Below, piece by piece: positions 1-11,100 of a DNA stretch of 64,000 bases. The notes below the pieces were generated by a model, which did not search any database, was not told the DNA's origin, and saw only the letters and a program-made list of their open reading frames with translations. Position 1 is the first letter of the stretch. The number at the start of each line of letters is the position of its first letter. The position numbers and the translations under genes were made by a program. Source of the stretch: Calycina herbarum (lineage: Eukaryota; Ascomycota; Leotiomycetes; Helotiales; Pezizellaceae); the NCBI GenBank assembly GCA_001414485.1, contig LLEY01000233.1, positions 1-64,000 of the forward strand. Direction: 5' to 3'.

Positions 1-341
1 AAGCATGGCTGCGCATAAGTAGGTCTGCCGTCGAGGAGATAGATGGGTTCGCGCATCGGAGTCTTGACTGAATCTGCGACATCAAAGAACTCCGGATCTC
101 TCCTAAACGTGGCCAGTAAATCGCGCCGTTGTTCTGGATCCATGAGTATCTGGTCCATCTCCTCCCATTGTACCGCGCCCTCAGGATCTGTTGAGGGGAA
201 CGAAGTGTCTATTTCCGAGCTGGCAGGCTGCCTGCGTGTGCGCAGAGTCTTTGGTCGATTGGCAGGTGCCTTTGCATGCCTTTGAAGGGCACGTTGAGTC
301 AAACGCAACTCGGGAATGGCGGATGTCGTTTGCAGAGCCAT
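1..341 (-). CDS. partial hypothetical protein, N-terminal part, runs off the left edge
   Basis: An open frame on the minus strand starts at ATG 339-341 and stays open for 113 codons to the window edge, so only the N-terminus is visible. It opens with MALQTTSAIPEL, continues through a basic region rich in Arg, Lys and Pro, and then an acidic part with EEMDQILMDPEQRR and a FFDVAD-like stretch. Base composition is ordinary (CpA and TpG present), so this stretch is not RIPed. Open frames on the plus strand over the same bases (43-285, 191-385) are shorter and look like shadows. I do not recognise the family. Function unknown. Confidence 0.55.
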   Translation of the reverse strand, partial: MALQTTSAIPELRLTQRALQRHAKAPANRPKTLRTRRQPASSEIDTSFPSTDPEGAVQWEEMDQILMDPEQRRDLLATFRRDPEFFDVADSVKTPMREPIYLLDGRPTYAQPC

Positions 342-385
342 GGTATTTGAAAGAAGGATTTCATGTGATTGTGCCACGCCACTAA

Positions 386-808
386 AATCCTATTTTATCT
401 TATCTCTCGGACGAGATCCAGCAAGTACTCCGTAATGACCTGCTTCTCCCAGACCGCATCTTTTCGAAGAATCATTGCCATTGCCATTTCTACTTCAACA
501 AGTCCCCCTCAGCTTTGATACTACGCGACACGTCCTCGACCAAGAGCACACAAGTTAAATGTCGGGAATTGGACGATGATAGTATTTACCGACTCCAGGG
601 CGACCCAAGGCAGCGGGTACTGCTCCCGGCGCACCAGATAGTGATGTAGGTGGGCCAAGCTCAATTTCGAATCATCTGGCGAGTACCAAAGCCGAGCGCA
701 AGACATCGTAGGATAGGAGGATTTTTGTATCAAGTCGTACTACGAGTGGCATTGTCTTTAGAAGTCTCAAATGGTAAATGCATGCAATTTGAAAGAGGTC
801 TAATTGTG
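386..808 (+). pseudogene. FHA-domain-like gene fragment with an in-frame stop
   Basis: No usable ATG opens this stretch, yet the plus frame starting at 386 is open for 87 codons to a TAG at 647-649. It then stays readable in the same frame for about 50 more codons. The conceptual protein holds SKNHCHCHFYFNK, ALILRDTSSTKSTQV and, beyond the stop, VGQAQFRIIW. That order resembles a forkhead-associated (FHA) phosphopeptide-binding domain: a conserved Ser/His strand, a 'LxDxSxxGTxV'-like turn, and a closing strand. In fungi such domains often sit on Ser/Thr kinases. The TAG could be a CAG or TGG changed by one transition. It is a truncated relic with neither end preserved. The FHA assignment is from pattern memory only. 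Confidence 0.38.
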
Positions 809-907
809 ATTTAGCAAGACAGCCGAAGACGTTCTCACTCCACTTAGGCCATAATCAATACATCCCTTCACATCCTCCTCGCATGCTTTCCCATATACCG
901 TAAGCCC

Positions 908-2277
908 CTAGTGATGAATCTCGTTAACCCACTCGATAAAATCCTCAACCTCGATCTCTTCTAGTAACTCCCCACGAGAAACATTTAATATCTCACAGCC
1001 CTGCCACGTCCAGTCGGCCTTGATATCTTGCTGCGACACATTGGGCTTGATACACCAGAATTGATATTCGCTGCCAGAGAAGGTAAGGCCGTAATGTCGG
1101 ATCGGACTTGCAACCACCTCGGACCAGGGCGTATTAATGTATTGGAGGTGTCGATGCTTGAGTATACATCGATTGTGAAGAGCTAGAGCTGCGGCTGTAG
1201 CGAGCTGATTTGTTGCTGTATCGTAAGTGCTCGTGTCCTTCTTGAATTCGATAGTGAAGTATGGACACACGGCTTCGCTATCATTCTCGTAGACATATTC
1301 ACTATACAGTCGCTTGTATTTTCGATTGGCGAAGTTCAATGACAGCCAGTATTGACAGTCCGGGCGGATGTCGTACGTATATGGCTTGCTGGGAAGGGAC
1401 GGATCGATGAGCGGTGGGCTCCACCACGGTCTCGGAGTTCTGAGTAGGGTCTTCGAGTCGACGGTCTTTGGTTTCGTGACGACTTCTACCAACCGATGTG
1501 TCATCCATACTCTCTCGTCTCTAGATCTATGCCGAGGCTCCTTCGAATCAACACCTCCTTGCCGTATGTTGCAAACTCGGCCTCACAGGAGTCGTGTGTC
1601 TTCATCCATGTATACTCGCCAACTACTTCTTTCACGAACTCTTCGTCGATTTCCAACCAGACCCGTGAAGCGCTGTTCCCCGTTTTCTCCTGATAGTATT
1701 CCGCTCGTCGTTCTGTTGGTGGCGATGTTGAGAAGTGCCTGGATACAAGTATTGTGTTCGTGGAACCATTAATGGTGATTCCTCGAGGAATTAACACCAG
1801 CTTATAGAAATCGCTTGAGCTTTGACTGCCGGTTTCGGAGCCGGTTTCGGTGCTTCCTCTGGGTGATGCAGTGCTTCTTGCTCGAGTTGCCGACATCACT
1901 TCGCTCCACAGAGTATTTATAGCGCTTGGGTTGGTGGGTCGCATAATCGGGCTATGGAGATTCGATTTCGAGGATTTTTGTTGCGGTTGGAGAGAGTCTG
2001 ATCTTGTCGCACGTCCTATTTTCTGTTGTGGTCTTGATTGAGAACCAGCGATAGCTTTGATTGGCGGTGAAGAAGACTTCGATTGATGTCTGTCGGTATG
2101 TAATGAGGTGGATCTTGTAGATGATCTACAAGTGTTCTGCTGTGGTTTGAGGGATGATGCTTTGGATTGGACTTTGGGCCTCTCGCCGTTCTCGATATTC
2201 CTGAGTGGTTGGCGCATACTTATACGATCTGAAATAGAGGAAGGAAGATATAGACAATTCTGCACCGTCATTACCAT
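908..2277 (-). CDS. hypothetical fungal protein with DUF7924/PD-(D/E)XK-like C-terminal domain
   Basis: Two minus-strand frames (1501-2277 and 908-1504) join if a 71-nt intron is removed at 1440-1510. Its donor is GTATGG and its acceptor CTACTCAG. The join restores one frame of 432 aa, with exons 2277-1511 and 1439-908. The first ~150 residues are low-complexity (Ser, Thr, Gln, Arg). The C-terminal half has ordered features: SCEAEFATYGKEVLI, RPWWSPPL, PDCQYWLSL, then CPYFTIEFKKD followed by ATNQLATAAALAL. The IEFK segment after an upstream PD resembles the (D/E)XK core of restriction-like nuclease folds. Many lineage-expanded fungal proteins (DUF7924 type) have this shape. Function is unknown. 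The splice is inferred; the alternative is two overlapping fragments (ATGA at 1501-1504). Confidence 0.6.
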
Positions 2278-2871
2278 TCGCTAATTAGGATGGTGGTGTT
2301 GGAGAGGAAAGGTATAAGAAGGTTGTTTCGGTATTTTACTTTCGACGTGAAGGTTAGCGTGCTTGGAAAAAAAGAAATTCCGAACGGTGGGAGCTCCCGC
2401 CCGCCACATTTAGCCTAAGGCCTTAAAATTATCAAATATAGCTGAGAATATTTTACAAGGTTATAGACCGTCTGATTCTTTATATTATTATAGTAGGGAT
2501 TAAGGAATAGATTGTTCGCGAAGGAAGGAAGAGAGAAGCTCTTCCTTAGCTATTTATACACCTGTAGAAGGATACATCCGCGATATTCGCAATCTCGCTT
2601 AGCGAGCCACTCAGAAGCGAGCTCAAAAGCAAGCTTATTCACTAAATCAAAAACTCTCACAAGGCCTTCTTTTAGATAGGTTAGAGCCACTATTTAATTA
2701 CACTTTTACCTATATCTTAAGGTAGAAGGGTATAATATCGAGTATACTTATCACCTACAAGTGAGAGAAGCCTAGGTAGAGGCAAATTAGTACTAAAACA
2801 ATAGTAAAACAAGGTTAAAACTCACCTCTCACTCCTCTTATAAGACAAAAACTAGGTAAATAGATTAGGTG
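2278..2871. other. transition from unRIPed DNA to RIPed AT-rich DNA
   Basis: Ordinary sequence gives way at about 2.4 kb to DNA rich in TA and poor in CA/TG. It contains no open frame I can support and no terminal repeat I could pair. It ends at the target-site duplication of the first LTR element. Confidence 0.5.
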
Positions 2872-2876
2872 CTTAG

Positions 2877-3150
2877 TGTGATAGAACCATTAGAAATGAT
2901 CGGAATTGGAATTGCCGAGTCTACGTGCTGAATAGGATACGATACGGATGTTGTTTCAGGTTTTGGAAAAGCCAGATAGCTTCCGGACTTACTATTGTCC
3001 GAACCTCTTATAAATAGCTGCCTTCTCTCTATCGGGAAAGACCAATTTGGTCTTTTCCTTCGTATTAGAGCCTAGTATTCGGATATGTCATTCTATTAAA
3101 CGCACTTCTATATGCCTCTTTTGTAGTAGTATCCGTTTTGTGCCGTTATA
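2877..3150 (+). repeat. 5' LTR of short LTR element copy 1
   Basis: Begins TGTGATAGAACC and ends CCGTTATA. It pairs with 5194-5467; differences are mostly C/T and G/A. It contains an internal TATAAATAG-like box around 3010. Confidence 0.9.
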
Positions 3151-4049
3151 TTAAAAGACTAAATTCGACTCCGCCGGGGACGGCCTGTTATAATATCTTA
3201 CTCGAGCGCGCCGGCGTACTTGCTTTGAATTCGATTCAGCCTAGATTCGGATTAGTATATCGATAACCTTAAATAGCCAGGTAATCAGAGACTACCTAGA
3301 CGGCCAGTGACACCGGGGTTTGGTGTCTAAACAGTTAGCTGGTAAAATCGTAGGCGGTTCTTACGTCAATAGGAGTGGACTACGCTGAGTACTCCTGAGA
3401 CTCCTAATAACCCTCTCTGTGTAGGGATTGCTACACAAGATACGGACAGTCGACGATATACAGTTACCCGGAAGGCTCCTGCATCTACCCCTTAACCCCC
3501 CCTCTTTTTCGAATCGATATACGACATGTCGAATTCCAAAGCTCCGCTTAAGAGCGTTAAGCAACCTACTAGGGAAACCAGTAGGCCCTTATCCGAAAGG
3601 TCTACGAATTACACTCGCACGCTAAAACCTAAGAGGTCTTAGAATAATAACAAAGTCAAAGACAAACGAGACTTCTCTAACGCGGACGAGATACGAGGTG
3701 TAGTACAAGGCCTAGAAGAAAAACTTTAAGATAATAATGATCGGTTTATATAGTTGGAAAGGATAATAAGCGAACTCTAACTTGCCTCTATAAATCCACC
3801 CCGAATCGATCTAGAGCCTCTTTCGCCTTTAAGTACTACGCGAGACCCTTTTCGCTTAAGGGACACTACTACCCCTAATGCCTTCCCTCGACGGCAGACC
3901 ATCCTCCTAGCCTTAGAAGGCACCTAGAATCCCCTCCTACCCCGAACCGCTAAAAGCAAGATCATAGAAAGGATTGAACCCTTAAATAACAGTACCTCAC
4001 CTACCTACTAGTAATAGAAGATATCGGTATACGATAGACTCCTGGTAAA

Positions 4050-4560
4050 CGCCGATTATTACGATACTATACTAACTCGAAAGGCCCTTATCTAGAGAAC
4101 AACTACGGGCCACGCTAGGAACTACCTTAAGCCTAGATACGAGTCCGAGTCGATTTATATTACTTTCTACGATTATTAAGATATAATTAAACTTTTAGAT
4201 TTATATTTCTTAACCGGATACGAGATAGAGGATGTATAGAACGCCTTCTAGGCTTTGTAGATAGATGACGCTAAAGGTAAAGAAACGTTTACTAACTTCA
4301 GAGGTCGCTTTTCGAGTATAGCTATACTTGGAGAGATACCAGAGTTAGAACGGTTCTTCTATATATAGGAAAAGATTATACTATAGCTACGAAACTTAGC
4401 CGCTATACTTAAGAGACGTTAGAACTATAACTTCGTCGAAATAGTAGCAGATCTTCTAGCCCTAGATAAGGAAAGACGCTGAAACGCTGAGTTATATATA
4501 GCTAATACGACTAAGCTAGTCGGTACAACCACTTCGGTTAAAAAGACTACCTTTTAATCC
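4050..4560 (+). pseudogene. gag-like relic of LTR element copy 1
   Basis: Reading the plus strand through the stops gives a continuous gag/capsid-like string with segments such as ELERFFY, NYNFVEIVADLLALDKERR and NAELYIANTTK, where Trp and Gln codons have become TAG/TAA. No zinc knuckle is clear here. No intact protein is possible. Confidence 0.55.
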
Positions 4561-5193
4561 TTATCTAGTATAATACCGAACCTCCTACTACCCGAATACG
4601 AATCTTTTTCTACTATTTAAAAAGAAGATAAAACCAAGTCCTTATAGAGTACCCCGAATCAGTAGGAAAACAAGGTATTAGACAATTATCGGTAATAACA
4701 TTTGACTAGCCGATACCCTATCTCCGACTCCCTACTTCAGTAAGGAGTCCTTACTTTCTTTTACCTTCTGGCCGGATTCTAGAAGTCTAATTTAAATCGG
4801 ATACAAATCAGTTATAAATCGAAGAAGTACGCTAATAAGTAACCTCTTAGCTAAGTTATTACTGTCTTTTACGATATCGACTTCTAAATTCCGACTTTTC
4901 CGCCTCTAACTCCTATCTAAATCCCCTCCGATATATAGAATAATCGAGGGGTTAGACTATATACTCTTTTAGCGAATACTTTGCTTTTAGTAGGAAACAC
5001 CCGATATAGGTAACATCTATAAACAAGGCCGGCTACGACTCGTATCCTACCTTTCGCTAAACACCTCGCTTAATAAACCGTATTCTATACGACAATCCTT
5101 CTACTACTAATACTACCGCCTATAGACACCGCCTACCGATACCGTATCAATAATACAAAGACTTAAGGACGAGTCTTTTTCAAGGAGAGGGGA

Positions 5194-5467
5194 TGTAATA
5201 GAACTATTAGGAATGATCGGAATTAGAATTGCCGAGTCTACGTACTGAATAGGATACGATATAGATGTTGTTTCAGGTTTTAGAAAAGCTAGATAGCTTC
5301 TAGACTTACTATTATCCGAACCTCTTATAAATAGCTGCCTCCTCTCTATCGGGAAAGACTAATTTAGTCTTTTCCTTTGTATTAGAGCCTAGTATTCGGA
5401 TATGTCATTCTATCGAACGCACTTCTATATACCTCTTTTGTAGTAGTATCCGTTTCGTACTATTATA
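5194..5467 (+). repeat. 3' LTR of short LTR element copy 1
   Basis: Begins TGTAATAGAAC immediately after the polypurine tract and ends at 5467, next to the CTTAG target duplication. Confidence 0.9.
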
Positions 5468-5472
5468 CTTAG

Positions 5473-6206
5473 CGAGATACTATAGATCGAGAAAGGGAGG
5501 TGAAAAATAGGGTATATAAGTGATAATTAAAGGATAAAATCGTAGAAGTAATTAGAGTAACGGAAGTAATTAAACTTTTGAAGTGTCGATAGTAGTAGTA
5601 GAAGTCGTGATTTTTAGTAGTTTTAGCAGCTAGCGTTAAAATAGAGGTAAAATAGAGGAAGTAGTAGAAGTGGTAGATAAATAGATAAAATTAATACTAA
5701 AGATAAAGGACTTTTTTACGTTAAAAGCATACGTGGTTTATACGTAAATTATATATAAAAGTACCGGCTCTTGTTTTAACGATTTTAGTACGACGTACTA
5801 GAACGCGTCTTAAAGCGGAACTAATTCTCAGAAGTCTACTACTTTTAAAACGCGATTAAAAATTATTTACTCTATAGATTTAACTTTCGATTATATTATT
5901 AGTGTTGGTTTGACTTAGTAGTTAATAGCTTAATATAAAAAGAGTATATTATCGTTATAACTATCGTTGATATATATCGAGTATAAGCTATACTCGGTTC
6001 TACTTAAACACCTGCTCTCCTCGTTAAGCGAGAAGGGCACGTAGAAGTGCTAACTACTTATATATACCGACAATTAGAAAGCTCTAATTTAGAGCTTTCT
6101 TTTAAGCCTATATACGTATAATTCCGATAAGAATTAAACGCGTAGGATTTTATTTAAATAAATATAAATCCTTTATAGAATTATATATAAAATTTTAACT
6201 AGAGTA
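5473..6206. other. RIPed DNA between the LTR element and the Pogo-type transposon
   Basis: About 730 bp of TA-rich DNA with purine-rich triplet runs (for example GTAGTAGTAGAAG around 5590-5605). I see no terminal repeats and no readable coding relic. Confidence 0.4.
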
Positions 6207-6208
6207 TA

Positions 6209-6285
6209 ATAGCCGGTTCCCCTTCTACGGCGTATTCGCTTATAGTCGGTAAAAGCAAGTGTTCTACTAACTTAAGTATTCTATA
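6209..6285 (+). repeat. left terminal inverted repeat of the Fot1/Pogo-type transposon
   Basis: Matches the reverse complement of about 20440-20516. It includes GCTTATAGTCGGTAAAAGCA. Confidence 0.85.
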
Positions 6286-6303
6286 CAGCTGGAATAATAT
6301 TAG

Positions 6304-6587
6304 TATAATAGTACGAAACAGATACTACTACAAAAGAGGTATATAGAAGTGCGTTCGATAGAATGACATATCCGAATACTAGGCTCTGATACGAAGGAAA
6401 AGACTAAATTGGTCTTTCCCGATAGAGAGGAGGCAGCTATTTATAAGAGGTTCGGACAATAGTAAGTCTAGAAGCTATCTAGCTTTTCTAAATCCTGAAA
6501 CAACATCTGTATTATATCCTATTCGGCACGTAGACTCGGCAATTCCAATTCCGATCATTCCGATCAATTCCTAATAGTTCTATTATA
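6304..6587 (-). repeat. 3' LTR of LTR element copy 2
   Basis: Reverse-orientation copy of the 2877-3150 family. It starts TATAATAGTACG, with the ATTAG duplication immediately outside at 6299-6303. Confidence 0.88.
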
Positions 6588-7280
6588 TCCCCTCTCCTTG
6601 AAAAAGACTCGTCCTCGAGTCTTCGTATTATCGGTGTAGTATCGGTAGTAGAAGGATTGTCGTGCCTTCGTACTCTTAGCTTACTAAGAGAAGAAGGTTA
6701 CTAAAAAAGATTCCAGCCGAACACTACGAGAGGGCTAAAAAAATAAGCGAGTTTTCGTCACGTTTTTGTTATATTATCGATAGATCATACGGTAGAGTCT
6801 AAAATAGACGTGGTATAGAATATCGTATATAGATAAGGCTTAGTAATAGGCTTTTATATTACCTTTGGTCGTGTAACTATATTTCTTTTCGTTATCGTAG
6901 GTCTTATCTAATATAATAACTTTCATCTTATAGTAGAATCTTATACCGAGGACGACTCTTATATTCTATTTTGCTAAATATTAGAGTAGAGGTCTATAGT
7001 CACGTATAGAGGCGTTCCGCATCTGTACTAGTGTGGAAGCAAACACTTATATCTTAACAACGTCCGAGAATCTAGAGAAACAATTATTAATCTTTTACTA
7101 TCCGTCTTTTATTTATACTTTATATATAAACTACTCTAGTAGTATCCTTATGTAAATATAACAGTTAACTTAGTTTCGGGAATAGCTTCTTCTACTCTAC
7201 CACCTGCTACTTCTTATATGTCTTAAATATCTAGTTCTTAGGTCCAGCCTTGTCCTAATAGTATAGAATAGCTGCTTATA

Positions 7281-7690
7281 AATCAACAGCGGATGCGTAC
7301 AATTGAACTTTAAAGAGCAAAGGTTCAGGAGCTAGAGCGACAAGTGCAGCAGCGTAAACTTGCTAATACAGCTAGACTACTAGAAAACCAGAGTAAAAGG
7401 TTTAAGGTACGAGACTTAAATCTAGATATTAAGTTCCAGGACTAATAGTATAAGCGTGATAAAGCTTCCGACGCCTAGATGAAGCGGCAGAAGGTGAATG
7501 AAGAACGAGAAGCTGCTTATAAAGAGAATTTAAGACCTTCTAGTCCTACTACTATTAAGCGTAACTGGGAACTCTGGCGTAAGAGTGCAGAAGCACGTCG
7601 TCTCAAAGAACGTGAGTAGAAAGCTTTGCGAGATAAGGCAAGGTTAGGAGCTAGGGCCGTATCTAGGCTGTCGGTAGCTAGCTAGCGGGG
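7281..7690 (+). pseudogene. coiled-coil, basic N-terminal part of the Helitron protein (relic)
   Basis: The plus frame at 7287 reads a charged, helix-prone sequence with few stops (VQELERQVQQRKLANTARLL, then KRQKVNEEREAAYKENLR and ELWRKSAEARRLKERE). It lies in the same frame as the Rep motif (9813) and the Walker A (11826). It may therefore be the N-terminal extension of the same protein rather than a separate gene. About five codons are TAG/TAA. Confidence 0.45.
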
Positions 7691-8199
7691 TAATAACCTA
7701 AGTGTAAGGAGGCGGATCGTAGGTATAGAAGACAGCAGATCGAGGTATAGTTGCCTATTCTAGATCTAGAAATTATTACTTATAGTTTCATTTCTAGGAT
7801 AAGAAATGTCTCACTCTTAGCGCTCGACTACAATAGCGTAATCCTATCTTTCCTAAGATAGGAGTTCGAATATATAGGAAGCGTTTTATCTAAATTCCTA
7901 GAGGTTATTACACTAGATATTCAGATGTCTTATATAAAGGCGTATTAGAGAGCTATTATACACGCCTCTATACGACTACTTTGTAGGATATACGAAGGCC
8001 TATTCTAAGCGGACTATGCTATTTCTATCTCTCTTTAAGATGAAAATTTATAGTACTACCTTCGAGAAACTTAAACTAGACTAGATTCCTACGCAGTTGA
8101 TAATAATCGTCTATCTCTCTGTCTAACTTATAATTCCTATATCGCAAAAAAGAAAATTCCGCTATTATCTACTAGAAACTTTATTAACCGATTATTCTG

Positions 8200-11100
8200 C
8201 TAAGATTATCCTACTACGCTTCGAGACCTTAATACTGTTAAGGAATGCTTTATTACTCGTGCTTATATTATTAGTGTCTTTCTAAAGCTTACTTCTAGTA
8301 CTTATAAAGGTATTAGTTATAGAGGGGCACGCGGTTATTATATTACTATAAAACAGGACCTGAGTAACATTCTTATAATCCTCTGTACTAAAAGGTTATA
8401 AGATTATACTACTATTATAGTAAGCTAGAAAAGAGAGACTCCGCCGTTAGAGAAGAACCTCGCTCGCTTCTGCTCTATTAGTAAGGGTAAGGTCTTATAA
8501 GCTTTATTATAGCTCTACGCTTATAACCCTATATATAAATTCGTAACTATTAACTATAAGCTATTAGACTCTTAGCCTAAAGACTATATCCTCTAAGAGA
8601 TTCGAGATATATTTATTACTCTTTAGACTAGTATAGCTTCTCCCGTTTAAGATAAGCGAGAGGGATACGTAACTTCTTTAAAAGACGGCTTATTTAAGAA
8701 TAAGCTCGATACAGAAGTAGAAGATACTAAGCTAGGAACAATTCTTACCCGGTCCTTCTTTTCCGACTTCCACAGCTAGGATCCACAGCCTACTAAGGCC
8801 CTGCTAGCTAGTCTTTACGCTATTCTAGAAAGTAAGGAGTCTAAGAGGTTACCTAGTATATCCAGATTGATTCCTATTTATAGTCGGGCCTCGCTAACAG
8901 GTACTACTATATAAGAGCTATACTCGGGTCTTCTACGTAGAGAAAACTCTACTAGTCTAAGAATAGAGACCTCTCCTAACCTAGTTAACTCTTATATTAC
9001 TTATAAGAGTGCTCCTAGACTACTACTTCTTAACTCGCTTACCGATCTTATATACTTTATAGGTGCTTTCCTAACCCTATTTCTATATAGTATTAGAGGG
9101 TATCTAGGTAATATAGATAGGAGTTGTTTTTAAAAGATATTACTTTAAGACTTTGTAAAATATACTATATTATATCACTCCTACTTATAGGTAATACTCT
9201 TTTAGTATTATATATAGTAACTAATGTTCTAGATTCTCTTAATACTATAACTTTATATTCTATATCTACGACCTAATTCTCATCTAATAAGTATGTCTTA
9301 GAAACTATCTCTAGGTTAAAAAGGGTTATTAGAGTACTACTACTACGGATCTAGCGAGACTTTCCAGCGATAAGCTATATACTACTGCTATTTAATTCTA
9401 AAACAAGTCTAAAATCACGAACCTAGTAGTTTATACCTTAATTAATAATATAAGGATTATTTCGTTCTTTAATCCAGAGTCTTTCGAAGAAAAGATAAGA
9501 CTCTAAAACCTTATTTTCAAGAAGATTAGTCGTTTTAGGCTTCCGCTTATTTGGTTTACTCTTAATCTCTATAATATAGAGAATATCTTTATTATTAAGC
9601 TAGCTAGAGAAGATGTTAGCTTAGACAACATAGCTATCCGGTCGCGCTTACTTAAGTTAATACTAAAGAATCTAACTCTAGTAGCTTAATACTTCTATGC
9701 TATTATTACCGTATTCTTCGACTGTTTTTTCAAGTGTCTATCTCGAGAGGCTAGTATTTTTAGTACTATTTCTTTGTACTTTAGAGTAGTAGAGTTAACG
9801 ACCTAGATAATATTACACTTTTATAGATTTACCTAGCTATCTAGGAACTTTGGCGCTATAAACTTATCCTAGTAGTTAGCTGACGACAGTGAATTCCGAG
9901 GTCGACTTATCACCTATATAAAGTCAATAGTAAAGGAGACAGTTGATCTTATATTCGGTCTACGGTTTACTACGACAGAACCTCCTAGCTTAGCTATCTT
10001 TAGTATACTTAACTATATAACCTCTAAAGAGTTTTAAGATACTCTTAGTATCGACTCTAATAATATTACTACTAAGGTATAAATATATATCTACACTTAC
10101 ATCTGTACTAAATATCAAAGGAAGGATATAAAAGCTCGCCTTAGGACTTAATAAGTAGATAATAAGTATAAGAGTCCGAGGTCGTAAAAATCCCTTCTTT
10201 AGATCTGCCGTTTCCTGTTTCTAAAGCTACTAGTGCTAGAATCTATTATAATAGCCGAGGGTTTTATATAGATATAGAGAAATCATTAGTTTATTAATAA
10301 ATATAACTCTATTATCTCTTCTATAATTAGATATAACTACGATATTAATTTTACACCTTTATCGCCGAAGGTTCTTATAGCTGTCTACTATATAACCAAC
10401 TATATTACAAAGTCCTAGACAGATCGTAGTTAGCTTATACTTGTCGCTGCTGTTCTAAAGAAATCTTAGGAGGTTGCTAAAGCTGAAGCTGCTTTAAACA
10501 TTAGTTTACCAGTCCCTCTACTACTAGATATAGCTAAATTTATATTAAAGACATACTATAGATTTACAAGGGATACCGAGGTTAGAGCCTCTATAGTAGC
10601 TTATTTCCTCCTAAACCAACTATTATTCTATATACTATAAGAGGGTCGGTCTAGAACGATTAACTTTTACTAGGTAAAGACTACTTTCTAGGCTACGCTT
10701 ACTACGTTGCTAGATAATTCAAATCCTAATATCAGTACAACAGAGACAGAATAGTATACTAAGTTTAACTTAGAAAGTCGGTATCCTTCTTTATATAAGA
10801 ACTATAGAAAACGAGGTCTAAGACTAGCAGGTCTCTATTTCTATAAGTATACTTCTTAAATCTTTATACAAACGTCAGCTGCTGCTGCTAGACGTACTAT
10901 ATGCTTTTTATTTAATAATACACACCTATAGTATATAACTTACGTCTAAGTCTTAGTAAACTTAAGCGAAGCACTAGCGACGCCTTCTCTATATAGAAGC
11001 TTTACTCGATTTCGAGAGGCGGACGAAAGTACACAGCTAAATACATCTAAGACCTAGGATAAGATTAATAAGACATTACTTAGGTTATTCTATTCTTAGA

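Larger units (their letters stand above)
2877..5467 (+). mobile_element. short gag-type LTR retrotransposon, copy 1 (RIPed)
   Basis: Two 274-bp LTRs (2877-3150 and 5194-5467) bound a 2.04-kb interior. A 5-bp target-site duplication, CTTAG, lies at 2872-2876 and 5468-5472. A polypurine tract (AAGGAGAGGGGA) directly precedes the right LTR, setting the orientation as plus. The interior is too short for pol and I see no reverse transcriptase motif. It holds only a gag-like relic around 4050-4560 with many TAG/TAA codons. LTR termini read TG...TATA, expected if an original TG...CA end was RIPed. The element is non-autonomous. A second, longer copy lies at 6304-17870 and a solo LTR at 18880-19162. 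Confidence 0.9.

Noticed and set aside
521..733. 70-codon minus-strand open frame
   Set aside because: It lies antisense to the FHA-like fragment, which has the better protein pattern. No domain seen.
3160..3185. tRNA T-arm-like string (TTCGACTCCGCCGGG) next to the 5' LTR
   Set aside because: No cloverleaf around it. Likely leader sequence of the LTR element.
3361..3625. Open frames in LTR element copy 1, and 15113-15295 in copy 2
   Set aside because: Chance open frames in RIPed LTR-element interior, not matching the gag or protease frame.
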